DNA of 64,000 nt from Thermococcus stetteri (GTDB lineage Archaea > Methanobacteriota_B > Thermococci > Thermococcales > Thermococcaceae), in contig NZ_JAGGKB010000002.1 in the NCBI RefSeq assembly GCF_017873335.1, positions 310,001 through 374,000 of the forward strand, written 5' to 3'. Numbering within the stretch: the stretch's first letter is position 1; each line of letters starts with the position of its first letter. The translations under genes were made by a program, and so were the position numbers. This document shows, one piece after another, positions 7,954-15,992 of this stretch. Under the pieces are notes generated by a model. That model was not told where the DNA came from, ran no database searches, and saw nothing but the letters and a program-made list of their open reading frames with translations.

Positions 7954-9399
7954 TCACTCACCGAGGTACTTTTTGAAGAGCCCTTCAAGCCTCTTGAGCA
8001 CCTCTGGGTCTTCCTCAACTTCCTCAACGACCCTCCCACCCATCTCCTCAGGAAGCTTTCTAGTGGCGTCAATCCCGAGCTTGCTCCCGAGCGGCGGGTT
8101 TGGAACGGCCGGATCGAGGGCGTCTGTGTGCGCGTTTGGAATAACTAAAACGTCCCTCTGCGGGTCGACGAAAGAGGCTATGGCCCAGATAACCTGGTTG
8201 ATGTCGTGCGGGTTGATATCCTCGCTTACCACAACGATAACCTTCGTGAGCGCGGCCTGTCCGGTTCCCCAGAGGGCATTCAAGACTTTCTTTCCATGCC
8301 CGGGATAGCGCTTCTTTATCGAGACTATCGCGACCCCCTGGAAGACTCCGTACTCAGGAAAGTTCACGTCAACGACCTCTGGGAGAACCATCCTCATCAT
8401 GGGAAGGAAGACCCTCTCGATGGCCTTTCCAATGACTGCATCCTCCAGCGGCGGTTTTCCGACAACGGAGCCGTAGTATATCGGGTCGTCGCGGTAATAA
8501 ACTCTCTCAGCGTGGAAAACCGGATAGAGCTCGTTCCTCTCGGCTGGTTTGTCGTAGAAGCCGAAGTGGTCTCCGAAGGGCCCCTCCTCGTGGAGTTCGT
8601 TCACATCCACGTAGCCCTCTATCACAGCTTCCGCGTTGGCCGGAACCAAAACACCGTTCGGCAGGCGGTAGAGTTCAAGGCCTTTCCCACGGACGAAGCC
8701 GGCGAAGAGGAGGCTGTCGAGAGGATAGGGAACCGGAGAGACCGCCGTTAGGAGAGTTCCTATGTCAGAGCCGATGGCTATCGCAACCGGCATCTTCCCG
8801 CCGTTTCTCTCAAGGTAGTCCCGCCACGCCTGGCTTCCGCGCTTGTGAATTTGCCAGTGGATAACAGCCCTCTCGCCGTCGAGGAGCATGACCCTGTAAA
8901 CGCTTATCGAGTTCACTCCCTTTGGATCGGAGAAGCAGACGAGAGGGTAAGTTAGGTACCTGCCAGCGTCCTTAGGCCAGGTCTTAAAGGCCGGAATGAA
9001 GTCGAAAGGGTTATCCTCGACAACGTTCTTCGTGAAATCTGCCCTTCTCACGACCTTTGGGAGATAAGCGCTCATCTCCTTCAGCCTTCCGAGGGAAGAG
9101 AGCTTGTCAGAGAGGCCGAGCGGAAGGCCCTCGAAGAGCTTTAGAGGTCTCTCCCCTATCTCCTCAAGCCTCTCAACTCCGAGGGCTTTCCTCAGCGTTT
9201 CGACGCCCGTGAAGAGGTTTCCGGCCACCTTCCACTCGGGATAACCCTTAACTCTCTCGAAGAGAACGGCACCGGCTTTGGAGTACATAGCCTTCCTCAG
9301 AAAGGCCGGTATCTCAAGCTCTGGCGACAGCTCCTCGTCTACCCTTATCAGCTCTCCCCGCCTCTCAAGCCAGTCGAGGTATTCACGCATGTCCTTCAT
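7954..9399 (-). CDS. ubiD: UbiD-family decarboxylase
   Basis: A 481-residue UbiD-type (de)carboxylase, an enzyme class that uses prenylated FMN. Recognisable features are the N-terminal MREYLDWLERRGELIRV, AIGSDIGTLLTAVSPVPYPLDSLLFAG, the conserved EGPFGDHFGFYDKPAERN segment with catalytic-region acidic residues, and VDVNFPEYGVFQGVAIVSI. In ubiquinone or futalosine-menaquinone synthesis it removes the ring carboxylate after prenylation, and UbiA follows directly. No UbiX flavin prenyltransferase is visible in the window, so prFMN would have to come from a gene elsewhere. It starts three bases after the ABC ATPase stop. Confidence 0.92.
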   Translation of the reverse strand: MKDMREYLDWLERRGELIRVDEELSPELEIPAFLRKAMYSKAGAVLFERVKGYPEWKVAGNLFTGVETLRKALGVERLEEIGERPLKLFEGLPLGLSDKLSSLGRLKEMSAYLPKVVRRADFTKNVVEDNPFDFIPAFKTWPKDAGRYLTYPLVCFSDPKGVNSISVYRVMLLDGERAVIHWQIHKRGSQAWRDYLERNGGKMPVAIAIGSDIGTLLTAVSPVPYPLDSLLFAGFVRGKGLELYRLPNGVLVPANAEAVIEGYVDVNELHEEGPFGDHFGFYDKPAERNELYPVFHAERVYYRDDPIYYGSVVGKPPLEDAVIGKAIERVFLPMMRMVLPEVVDVNFPEYGVFQGVAIVSIKKRYPGHGKKVLNALWGTGQAALTKVIVVVSEDINPHDINQVIWAIASFVDPQRDVLVIPNAHTDALDPAVPNPPLGSKLGIDATRKLPEEMGGRVVEEVEEDPEVLKRLEGLFKKYLGE

Positions 9400-9402
9400 C
9401 GC

Positions 9403-10167
9403 TCAGACCTCCACCTTCGGCCTTAAAACCCTTTCACCGCCGCACTCAATCAGCTTGAGCTCCACCCCGTAGGCCTTGCTGAGGAGCTTCTCGTCTATGA
9501 CCTCCTCGGGCTTCCCTTCGGCGATTATCCTTCCATCTTTCATCAGCACGACCCTGTCCGCGAAAAGTCCGGCGAGGTTTGGGTCGTGGAGAACCACTAA
9601 CGAGCCAACACCCTCTTTTGTGAGCTTCTTCACCGTTTGAAGAACTAAAAGGGCATTTCTGAGGTCGAGGTTGCTAGTCGGTTCGTCGAGGAGAAGGTAT
9701 TTTGGAGAGGTCATCAGTGCCCTCGCAATGAGTAGCAATCTGATCTGGCCGCCGCTCAGCGAAGTGTAGGGCTTTTCCGAGTATTTCTCAAGGCCGAAGA
9801 GCCTCAAAAGCTCCATCGCCTTCTCTTTATACCTCTTACTCGGAGCACCAAAGGGCCCGAGTTCAGGAGTTGAACCTAAGAGAACGAAGTCGAGGGCCTT
9901 GAATGGGAATGTTGGAACGTGGTTCTGAGGGACGAAGCCGATAACCTTCGCCCTCTCACCGGGAGAAAGCTCCGAGATGTTTTTTCCATCAACTTCGACC
10001 TTCCCCTTCTCCGGCTTCAGTATTCCGAAGAGGAGCTTAAGAAGGGTGCTCTTTCCTGTGCCGTTCGGGCCGATTATCGCAACTAACTCACCCCTATTGA
10101 GGGAGAGGTTGACGTTTTCAACTGCGAAATCTCCGTAGGAGAAGTAAAGGCTTTCAGCCCTCAGCAT
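9403..10167 (-). CDS. Iron-siderophore/cobalamin/heme-type ABC transporter ATPase (FecE/BtuD)
   Basis: ATP-binding subunit of 254 residues with Walker A GPNGTGKST, Q-loop GFVPQNHVP, signature LSGGQIRLLLIARAL, Walker B KYLLLDEPTSNLD and the switch His in LVVLHDPNLAGLFADRVV. The AGLFADRVVLMKDGRIIAEG sequence is typical of the FecE/BtuD class. It overlaps the flavodoxin gene at its start and is followed at once by UbiD. Its permease is at 10.8-11.7 kb, with binding proteins at 11.7-13.7 kb. Heme, a porphyrin, cobalamin or an iron chelate are candidate cargos; the adjacent heme enzyme favours a tetrapyrrole or iron. Confidence 0.9.
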   Translation of the reverse strand: MLRAESLYFSYGDFAVENVNLSLNRGELVAIIGPNGTGKSTLLKLLFGILKPEKGKVEVDGKNISELSPGERAKVIGFVPQNHVPTFPFKALDFVLLGSTPELGPFGAPSKRYKEKAMELLRLFGLEKYSEKPYTSLSGGQIRLLLIARALMTSPKYLLLDEPTSNLDLRNALLVLQTVKKLTKEGVGSLVVLHDPNLAGLFADRVVLMKDGRIIAEGKPEEVIDEKLLSKAYGVELKLIECGGERVLRPKVEV

Positions 10168-10777
10168 TTCTCTCCAGCTCCCTTATTTTCTCCATGAAGT
10201 CGAAGTCCTTAACCTTCTCCAGCTCGCCCCTCCTGAAGTGCTTCCCGAACCAGTCGTAGTAGAGGAGCGTCCTCCTGACGAAGGCTCTAACGTCCTCCTC
10301 TCTGTAAAGGCTCTTCTTTTCGAGCCTCTCTCCAAGCGCTAGGTAAAACCTCTCCATTTTTCTCCTATCCCCTTCGCTGAGCTTTTCAGGTTCGACCTCT
10401 CCCCCTATCAGCGTCCCGTAGAAGGGCGGAACCTCGAAGGCCTCTATCAAGGGCTGTGAGTAGGCTATCCCTCCGTGTAGTCTGCCCATGAAGACTGAAC
10501 CAGCGAGATGCATAGCAACGAGGAAGAAGGCCTTTGGAACCTCTTCGAGCCTCTCTCTGTGTTTCTCAACCCATTCCATAAGGTTCCAGTGCGGGCCGTC
10601 ACGGTAGACCGGAGCGGCCATTATCACGAGGTCGTAGCCCTCTGGAACCGGGTCGTCCTCTACTCTTTTCACATCAACTTTGTGTCCCCTCTCCTCCAGC
10701 AGGGAAGCGGTAAGCTTTACGGCCTTTTCAGTTGATGCATATCTTGTCGTGTAGACTATCAAAACCCTCACTCCCAT
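10154..10777 (-). CDS. Flavodoxin-domain protein, HemG-like
   Basis: A 207-residue flavodoxin-fold protein. The N-terminal FMN phosphate loop VLIVYTTRYASTEKAVKLTASLLEERG is clear, followed by YDLVIMAAPVYRDGPHW and FFLVAMHLAGS. The layout resembles menaquinone-dependent protoporphyrinogen oxidase HemG, with a C-terminal helical extension (LLYYDWFGKHF). It is embedded in the transporter operon, overlapping both the permease and the ATPase genes. A role in porphyrin oxidation or in reducing imported iron or heme is plausible from context. HemG identity is not proven, since generic flavodoxins share these motifs. Confidence 0.75.
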   Translation of the reverse strand: MGVRVLIVYTTRYASTEKAVKLTASLLEERGHKVDVKRVEDDPVPEGYDLVIMAAPVYRDGPHWNLMEWVEKHRERLEEVPKAFFLVAMHLAGSVFMGRLHGGIAYSQPLIEAFEVPPFYGTLIGGEVEPEKLSEGDRRKMERFYLALGERLEKKSLYREEDVRAFVRRTLLYYDWFGKHFRRGELEKVKDFDFMEKIRELERNAEG

Positions 10778-11709
10778 CCACCCCCGGTTTTTCTGAGGAG
10801 ATAAGCGAAGAACGGAACGCCGACGACAGTGGTTATTATCCCCACCGGAATGTCTCCTGGAAGGAGTCTTACAATAACATCGGCCAGAACCATAACCGTT
10901 ATTCCCATTGAAATCGTAGCTGGAATGAGTTTCGAATGCTCAGGGCCGACGAGCATTCTGGCAGTGTGCGGGACGATTAAACCGACCCACCCGATTATCC
11001 CGGTGAAAGAGATAACCAGAACAGTCAGCAGGGCAGAGAGGAAGACGAAGATGCCCCTCCACAGTGGGACGTTCACCCCGAGGAGTTCCGCCTCATCCCC
11101 GAGGCTCATGACGTTCAATCTAAACCTGAGCAGGTAAAGGAATATCGTGAGGATGACAACCCCCGGAAGGGAATAGGCAACTTTTTCCCACGTGGCGTTG
11201 GAGAGGCTCCCCATGAGCCAGACAACTAAAGCCGAGAGGCTCTCGCTTGGCAGTAGGAGCTCAAGAAGAGCTAACAGGGCTGAAAAAAGCGAGGTGACTA
11301 TTATACCTGCCAGAACCAGCGAGACCGTTGAGACCCTGCCGTTCACCCTCGCGAGGGAATAGGCTGTGAAGACGGCGAGAAGGCCAAAGACCAGCGCAAC
11401 CGGAGCTATTCCAGCCATCGGGAGAAACGAAACGGCCAGGGCCGCCCCGAGGGCAACTCCAGATGAGACGCCGAGAATGTAGGTGTCTACCAGTGGGTTC
11501 CGAAAAACCGCCTGGAGAACCATTCCGCCCAGACCGAGGGCCATTCCTGCTGAGATCCCCATCAGAGTCCTCGGAAGCCTGATGTTCCAGATAACCCTTT
11601 TTCCAAGCTGGTCAAGATTGAAGGGATTGGTTGGATAGCTCCCCACGAAGATCCCGAGAAAGACGGCAACCAGTGGAAAGACTAGCAAGAGGATAACGCC
11701 CTTTCTCAT
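10768..11709 (-). CDS. BtuC/FecCD-family ABC permease
   Basis: Membrane permease of 313 residues with about ten hydrophobic segments. Family landmarks are RLPRTLMGISAGMALGLGGMVLQAVFRNPLVDTYILGVSSGVALGAALAV near the N-terminus, GIIGWVGLIVPHTARMLVGPEHSKLIP and the C-terminal GDIPVGIITTVVGVPFFAYLLRK. These are diagnostic for importers of iron chelates, cobalamin and heme. It overlaps the following flavodoxin gene by ten bases and the preceding signal-less binding protein by four. This is the only FecCD permease in the window, yet two binding proteins feed it. Confidence 0.93.
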   Translation of the reverse strand: MRKGVILLLVFPLVAVFLGIFVGSYPTNPFNLDQLGKRVIWNIRLPRTLMGISAGMALGLGGMVLQAVFRNPLVDTYILGVSSGVALGAALAVSFLPMAGIAPVALVFGLLAVFTAYSLARVNGRVSTVSLVLAGIIVTSLFSALLALLELLLPSESLSALVVWLMGSLSNATWEKVAYSLPGVVILTIFLYLLRFRLNVMSLGDEAELLGVNVPLWRGIFVFLSALLTVLVISFTGIIGWVGLIVPHTARMLVGPEHSKLIPATISMGITVMVLADVIVRLLPGDIPVGIITTVVGVPFFAYLLRKTGGGWE

Positions 11710-12581
11710 CGCTCTACCCCGCAGAGCCTGTAGAGTTCCTTCGCCACAGATTCCCAGTCTGGATAGTAGTCGGGATAGATCACATTCCCGAGCTGGTATA
11801 TCCCTGGTATTATCCTTGGACTCCAGCGCATAAAGCTGTTTCTATCTATTGCCGAGCCGAGGATGTGAATTTCCCCAGTGTCAACGGCCTTCACCTTTCT
11901 CCACTCGCTTGAATCGAGCATCTCGTCCCTGATTTCTCTCAGCTTCTCCTCGCTCGTTAGGACGCTGGTGAGCAGGATGAGAACGTCAGCCTCACTAAAG
12001 CGCTTTACGAACTCTTCAAACGGGACTGGAACCACCTTCCGATGGGTCGGAAGTTTTCCCATATACTCCGCTCCAGTCTTCTCAACAGCATCGCTCAGGA
12101 CGTTGGTCTGCGTCACGACGTTTATCCCGCGGTAGAGCATCACAACCTTTCTCCTCTCTTCCAAGGCTTTGGCTATTCCTCTAATCCTCGCAAGGTGCTT
12201 CCTGTAGAATTCAAGGAGCTTTGAAGGGTCCCCGCCGACTAGGCTGGCGATCTCTTGAGTTATAGGAAAGAGGTCTTCAACCTTAATGATGTCGAAGAGT
12301 GCTAATTTTGCGTTGTGTCTCTCGGCGAAGGCCTTAAGCTCGTCTATGCTGTAGAGAGTGTCTATCTCGAAGTCCATTATGACTTCCGGCCTCAGCTCCT
12401 CAAGGACGTCCCAGTAAGTCAGCTTTTCCCTCTGGAGGTACTTTCCAACAACTGGCCTGTCCCTGAAATCTGGCAGGCAGTAGTCGAGCCTTATCTCCTC
12501 GTTGACGCCGACCACCTTGTCCCCTGCACCGGCCAGCTTTGCTATCTCCACGAGCGACGCTGGAAAAATCACCGCCCTCAA
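11706..12581 (-). CDS. Cytosolic-looking duplicate of the iron/heme-type binding protein
   Basis: A 291-residue periplasmic-binding-protein fold clearly paralogous to the next gene upstream (shared RAVI...LEIAKLAGAGDKVVGV, YMGKLPTHRK, FMRWSPRIIPG and VIYPDYYPDW motifs). It lacks the signal peptide, the lipobox and roughly the first 60 residues. The start is taken as TTG 12579-12581 with GGTGAG five bases upstream, so the short form looks deliberately translated. The transporter permease overlaps its 3' end. It could be an intracellular ligand carrier or a decaying duplicate; the intact, evenly conserved frame argues against simple decay. Confidence 0.8.
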   Translation of the reverse strand: MRAVIFPASLVEIAKLAGAGDKVVGVNEEIRLDYCLPDFRDRPVVGKYLQREKLTYWDVLEELRPEVIMDFEIDTLYSIDELKAFAERHNAKLALFDIIKVEDLFPITQEIASLVGGDPSKLLEFYRKHLARIRGIAKALEERRKVVMLYRGINVVTQTNVLSDAVEKTGAEYMGKLPTHRKVVPVPFEEFVKRFSEADVLILLTSVLTSEEKLREIRDEMLDSSEWRKVKAVDTGEIHILGSAIDRNSFMRWSPRIIPGIYQLGNVIYPDYYPDWESVAKELYRLCGVER

Positions 12582-12606
12582 GCTCTCACCCCGGAAAGAA
12601 AAATGG

Positions 12607-13671
12607 TCAGGAGAGGCCGTAGAACCTCCTTATGAAATCGTCTGCCTTCTCCTTCCAGTCCGGGTAGTAGTCCGGGTAGATGGTCCTTCCGATGACCCAG
12701 ATTCCGACGGCCATACGCGGGCTCCAGCGTAGGAAGCTGTCCTTATCAAGCTCCGCTTTGAGGATGTAGACGTTGCCCTCGCTGACGGCCTTTATGCCCT
12801 TCCACGCTTCGTCGTTCAGCATCTCGTTCTTTATCGCTTCAACCTTGTCGTAGGGCGTCACCGTGCTCGTTAGGAGCATAACTACATCGGCGTCCTTGAA
12901 CTGGGTTATGAGTTTCTCCTTGTCGAGCGGGACTCTAACCGGGCTGTAGCCGTTGAAGGTGAAGTTGGCCATGTATTCCGCGCCGACCAGCCTAACAGCT
13001 TGGGCTATAACGTCGTTGCCGTTGACGACGTAGTACTTGCCCATTATTGGCTGTATTATGACGACTTTCTTCCTCTCGTTGGCCGGTATCTTCTTGGCGA
13101 TCTTCTTGACCTCGCTCACCTGGTCGTTGAAGTACTTCTCAAACTCACTCGCCTTCTCCTCCTTTCCGAAGACCTTTCCGAGCAGTTCCACGGCCTTCGG
13201 GATGTCATCGAGCTTGTCCTCGCGGAGCATTATAACTGGAATCCCGTAGCTCGCTGACTTGTTCAGGAACTCGTCAACGTCGTAGAACTTCTTGAGGTAT
13301 AGGTTGACCATAAGGTCTGGCTTCAGCGCTAAAACCTTCTCCCAGTCCTCTATCTTGAGCCTCTTTCCTACCACAGTCTTGTTCTTGAGCTTCTCCGAGA
13401 GGAGCGCATCGGCCTTGGCCTCGACCGGTATTCCAACGACCTGGTCTTCAGCACCCAACAGCTGAACTATCTCAAGGGCCGACGTCGAGAGTATCACTGC
13501 CCTCTGAACCGGAACCTTGACCGTAACGCTCCTTCCTGCGAAGTCCTTGACGGTTATCTCCTTTGGCGTTATTGATGTCTTTTCACCATTGCTCCCCGAG
13601 TTGCTCACACAGCCGGCCGCGAAGACCGAAAGGAGCAAAACCGCAACCAGGAGTATTCCAGCCTTCCTCAT
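12607..13671 (-). CDS. Iron/cobalamin/heme-type ABC substrate-binding lipoprotein
   Basis: Exported binding protein of 354 residues. ATG 13669-13671 (MRKAGILLV) follows GGTGGTGG. The signal peptide ends at a lipobox-like FAAGC, followed by a Ser/Asn-rich linker and the BtuF/FecB fold: ITVKDFAGRSVTVKVPVQRAVIL, EIVQLLGAEDQVVGI, VLALKPDLMVNLYLKKFYD and the C-terminal WSPRMAVGIWVIG. It sits between the radical SAM enzyme and the signal-less paralogue in one run. Cargo is inferred to be heme, a porphyrin or an iron chelate from neighbours only. Confidence 0.9.
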   Translation of the reverse strand: MRKAGILLVAVLLLSVFAAGCVSNSGSNGEKTSITPKEITVKDFAGRSVTVKVPVQRAVILSTSALEIVQLLGAEDQVVGIPVEAKADALLSEKLKNKTVVGKRLKIEDWEKVLALKPDLMVNLYLKKFYDVDEFLNKSASYGIPVIMLREDKLDDIPKAVELLGKVFGKEEKASEFEKYFNDQVSEVKKIAKKIPANERKKVVIIQPIMGKYYVVNGNDVIAQAVRLVGAEYMANFTFNGYSPVRVPLDKEKLITQFKDADVVMLLTSTVTPYDKVEAIKNEMLNDEAWKGIKAVSEGNVYILKAELDKDSFLRWSPRMAVGIWVIGRTIYPDYYPDWKEKADDFIRRFYGLS

Positions 13672-13681
13672 TTCCACCACC

Positions 13682-14887
13682 TCAAACCGGCTTTTCCTCC
13701 CCGAAGGTTCCGATTGGAAGAGTTATCCCGAGCTGAGAGGCGAGCTTGAGGTAAGTTCCAGGTTGATATGGACAGGCCGGGTCTTCGGCGAGCGGGTCAA
13801 CATAGTAGGCATAAGCCCTAGCTCTGCTTCCCCCGCAGACCTCCCTAAACTCGCAGACACCGCACCTTCCCTTGAACTCCGCCGAGCGGAGCTTCCTCAT
13901 GAGTTCGGAGTTCTGGTAGATTTCAACGAGGCTCTTCTCCCTCACGTTCCCCGCTGGATATGGCAGAAAGCCACTTGGATAGACATCTCCGCGGTAGGAG
14001 ATGAAGACTATGCCCTTGCCGTCCCTCGTTCCCATCGTCTGAGCCTTCGCCTCTCCGCCTTCTCCAAGGAGTTCGATGAGCCTCCTCTTGAGCCTGAAGT
14101 AGAGCTCTCCCGGCTTGAGAACCTCGTCCGGGTTTATCCCCTTCTCCTCGAGGGCCCTCCTCATTATGGCAACCCTTCTGAACATCGGGCCTTCGGTAGT
14201 TCTCACGAGAAGGTGCTTGGATGCCTCGTAGAGGAAGTGGGTAACGTCCTCCCACTCCTCCGGCTTCAGGTCGCTCTCAAAGCTCCCCCTTCCCGTTGGG
14301 ACGAGGTAGAAGACCTCCCAGATGTTCACGCCGAGCTCTTTGAGAAGCTTGGCCATCTCGGGGAGGCCCTCGACGGTCTCGCGCATGACGACGGTGTTAA
14401 CCTGGACACTCACGTCCCTCTTGAGGAACTCCTTTATGGCCCAGACAGTCCTCTCCCAAGTCCCCTCGATGCCCCTTATGGCATCGTGGACTTCCGAGAA
14501 CGGGCTGTCGAGGCTTATGCTTACCGCTTTGACACCGTGCTCGACTATCTCGTCTATCGTCTCCTCGGTGAGAAGAGGAGTAACCGCAGGAGCGAGACCC
14601 ACTCTGATGCCCTTCTCCACCGCATAGTCTATCAGCTCGAAGATGTCCTTCCTCATGAGCGGGTCGCCGCCTGTGAGGATGAGTATCGGGTAGGGCCTTC
14701 CAAAATCGGTGAGCGAGTCTATCAGCTTCTTCCCTTCATCGGTCGTCAGCTCGCCCGGAAGGGCCTGGAGTATGGCCTCGGCGCGGCAGTGCTTGCACTT
14801 GAGCTGGCAGGCCTTTGTGGTCTCCCAGAATACGAGGATGGGTTTCCTATCGTAGGGCCATGAGCCGTGAGATTTTCCTCGGTGCAT
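13682..14887 (-). CDS. Radical SAM/SPASM enzyme of the heme-synthesis (AhbC/AhbD/NirJ) type
   Basis: A 401-residue radical SAM protein. The [4Fe-4S] motif CQLKCKHC (CxxxCxxC) follows VFWETTKA, then LTGGDPLMRKDI and VSISLDSPFSEVHDAIRG. The SPASM end CGVCEFREVCGGSRARAYAYY...EDPACPYQP resembles AhbD and NirJ, with Ser instead of Cys after CGG. AhbD converts Fe-coproporphyrin III to heme b. ATG 14887 is selected with GGTGGTC upstream. It heads the minus-strand run that continues into the tetrapyrrole/iron importer and the quinone genes. Exact reaction is inferred; TIGR-level assignment needs an HMM search. Confidence 0.8.
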   Translation of the reverse strand: MHRGKSHGSWPYDRKPILVFWETTKACQLKCKHCRAEAILQALPGELTTDEGKKLIDSLTDFGRPYPILILTGGDPLMRKDIFELIDYAVEKGIRVGLAPAVTPLLTEETIDEIVEHGVKAVSISLDSPFSEVHDAIRGIEGTWERTVWAIKEFLKRDVSVQVNTVVMRETVEGLPEMAKLLKELGVNIWEVFYLVPTGRGSFESDLKPEEWEDVTHFLYEASKHLLVRTTEGPMFRRVAIMRRALEEKGINPDEVLKPGELYFRLKRRLIELLGEGGEAKAQTMGTRDGKGIVFISYRGDVYPSGFLPYPAGNVREKSLVEIYQNSELMRKLRSAEFKGRCGVCEFREVCGGSRARAYAYYVDPLAEDPACPYQPGTYLKLASQLGITLPIGTFGEEKPV

Positions 14888-14932
14888 TTCGACCACCGTC
14901 TCTTAGGTTACCAAAATGAACTTAGCGTGACC

Positions 14933-14946
14933 GAAATATAAACCTT
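14933..14946 (-). promoter_or_regulatory. Promoter of the heme/quinone operon
   Basis: On the minus strand GGTTTATATTTCGG (14946-14933) provides a TATA element about 50 bases upstream of the radical SAM start. It is the only clear promoter-like element before the twelve closely packed genes ending at 4053. No inverted repeat stands out beside it. Confidence 0.5.
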
Positions 14947-14996
14947 TCCCCCAGAAGTTCAAAATTCAAAGGTAAAGAAAAGGAAGGGAGTGGAGT

Positions 14997-15992
14997 TCAG
15001 TAGTAGCCTTCCGCTTCCGTGACCTTTCCGCCGAACATCTTGTAGACGTAGAGCGTGTAGGCCATGATGATCACTGCGAGGACTACTGAGACTCCGAGCA
15101 CTGCCTGGAGGGTCAGCGGCGAGGCGGCAAGGTCCTTGATGCTGAGCTTGAAGTTCGGGTCGGTGGTGGAGATGACCCAGTACGGATACATGCTGTAGTA
15201 GACGAGGAAGACCACCAGCGGGAAGGCCAGCCAGCTGATGTAGAAGCTGAGCTTCTCGTCGCCCTTCTTGATGAGGTAGCCGTCGAGCAGTCCTGCCACG
15301 AGGATTACCAGTGTCAGTCCAAGCCCGAGCGGTGTTAAAGCTCTCTCGAACCTCAGCGGGGCCCATATCTTCATGCCGACCACGACGAGGAGCAGGAAGA
15401 CCACAGTGAGAACCCAGAAGTTGAAGGTGTGCTTCCTCATCTGCTCCTGGAGCTTTCCGGTCGTCTTGTAGACCGCCCAGTTAGCCCCATGCCACATGAC
15501 TGCGAAGAGCACGAAGAGGCCGACTATCAGCGGGAACGGCCTGAAGAGAGTCAGTAGTGAACCGTGGAATCCGTTGGCATCTATCGGGATTCCCTGGATG
15601 AGGTTGCCGACGACGACGCCGAGGACGAGGGCTATCAGCGCGCTCACCGTGGCAAAGAGCTTGTCCCAGAGGGCCTTGTTTCTGTTCCTGAACTCGAAGC
15701 CGACAGCCCTGAATATCAGCAGGAAGGCAAGCAGCCAGATAGCGAGATAGAACGTGCTGAAGAGGACCGCGTAGAGGGCCGGCCACATGGCGAATATCCC
15801 TGCACCCCAAGTGATGAACCAGACCTCGTTGCCGTCCCAGACTGGAGCTATCGTGTTGATGAGCACGTCCCTGTCCTTCTGATCCTTGACGAAAAACAGC
15901 AGGCTTCCCAGTCCGAGGTCGAAGCCGTCAAACGCTAGATACATTCCAAGGAGGAAGGCTGAAAAGTAATACCAGGCGGTCGCGTAGTCCAT
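14997..15992 (-). CDS. cydB: Cytochrome bd oxidase subunit II
   Basis: CydB, 331 residues, the second membrane subunit of cytochrome bd quinol oxidase, which reduces O2 with quinol electrons. Motifs: YYFSAFLLGMYLAFDGFDLGLG near the N-terminus, VWDGNEVWFITWGAGIFAMWPALYA, and a final helix before VYKMFGGKVTEAEGYY. Eight to nine hydrophobic helices are apparent. Its ATG (15990-15992) overlaps the cydA stop, with GGAGGTGG upstream inside cydA. The bd oxidase is unexpected in Thermococcales. No cydCD-type exporter is in the window. Confidence 0.94.
   Translation of the reverse strand: MDYATAWYYFSAFLLGMYLAFDGFDLGLGSLLFFVKDQKDRDVLINTIAPVWDGNEVWFITWGAGIFAMWPALYAVLFSTFYLAIWLLAFLLIFRAVGFEFRNRNKALWDKLFATVSALIALVLGVVVGNLIQGIPIDANGFHGSLLTLFRPFPLIVGLFVLFAVMWHGANWAVYKTTGKLQEQMRKHTFNFWVLTVVFLLLVVVGMKIWAPLRFERALTPLGLGLTLVILVAGLLDGYLIKKGDEKLSFYISWLAFPLVVFLVYYSMYPYWVISTTDPNFKLSIKDLAASPLTLQAVLGVSVVLAVIIMAYTLYVYKMFGGKVTEAEGYY

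Noticed and set aside
13517-14863. Open frame of 448 codons on the plus strand opposite the radical SAM gene
   Set aside because: It is antisense to a gene with clear CxxxCxxC and SPASM motifs, its own translation is low-complexity in style and has no recognisable domain or ribosome site.
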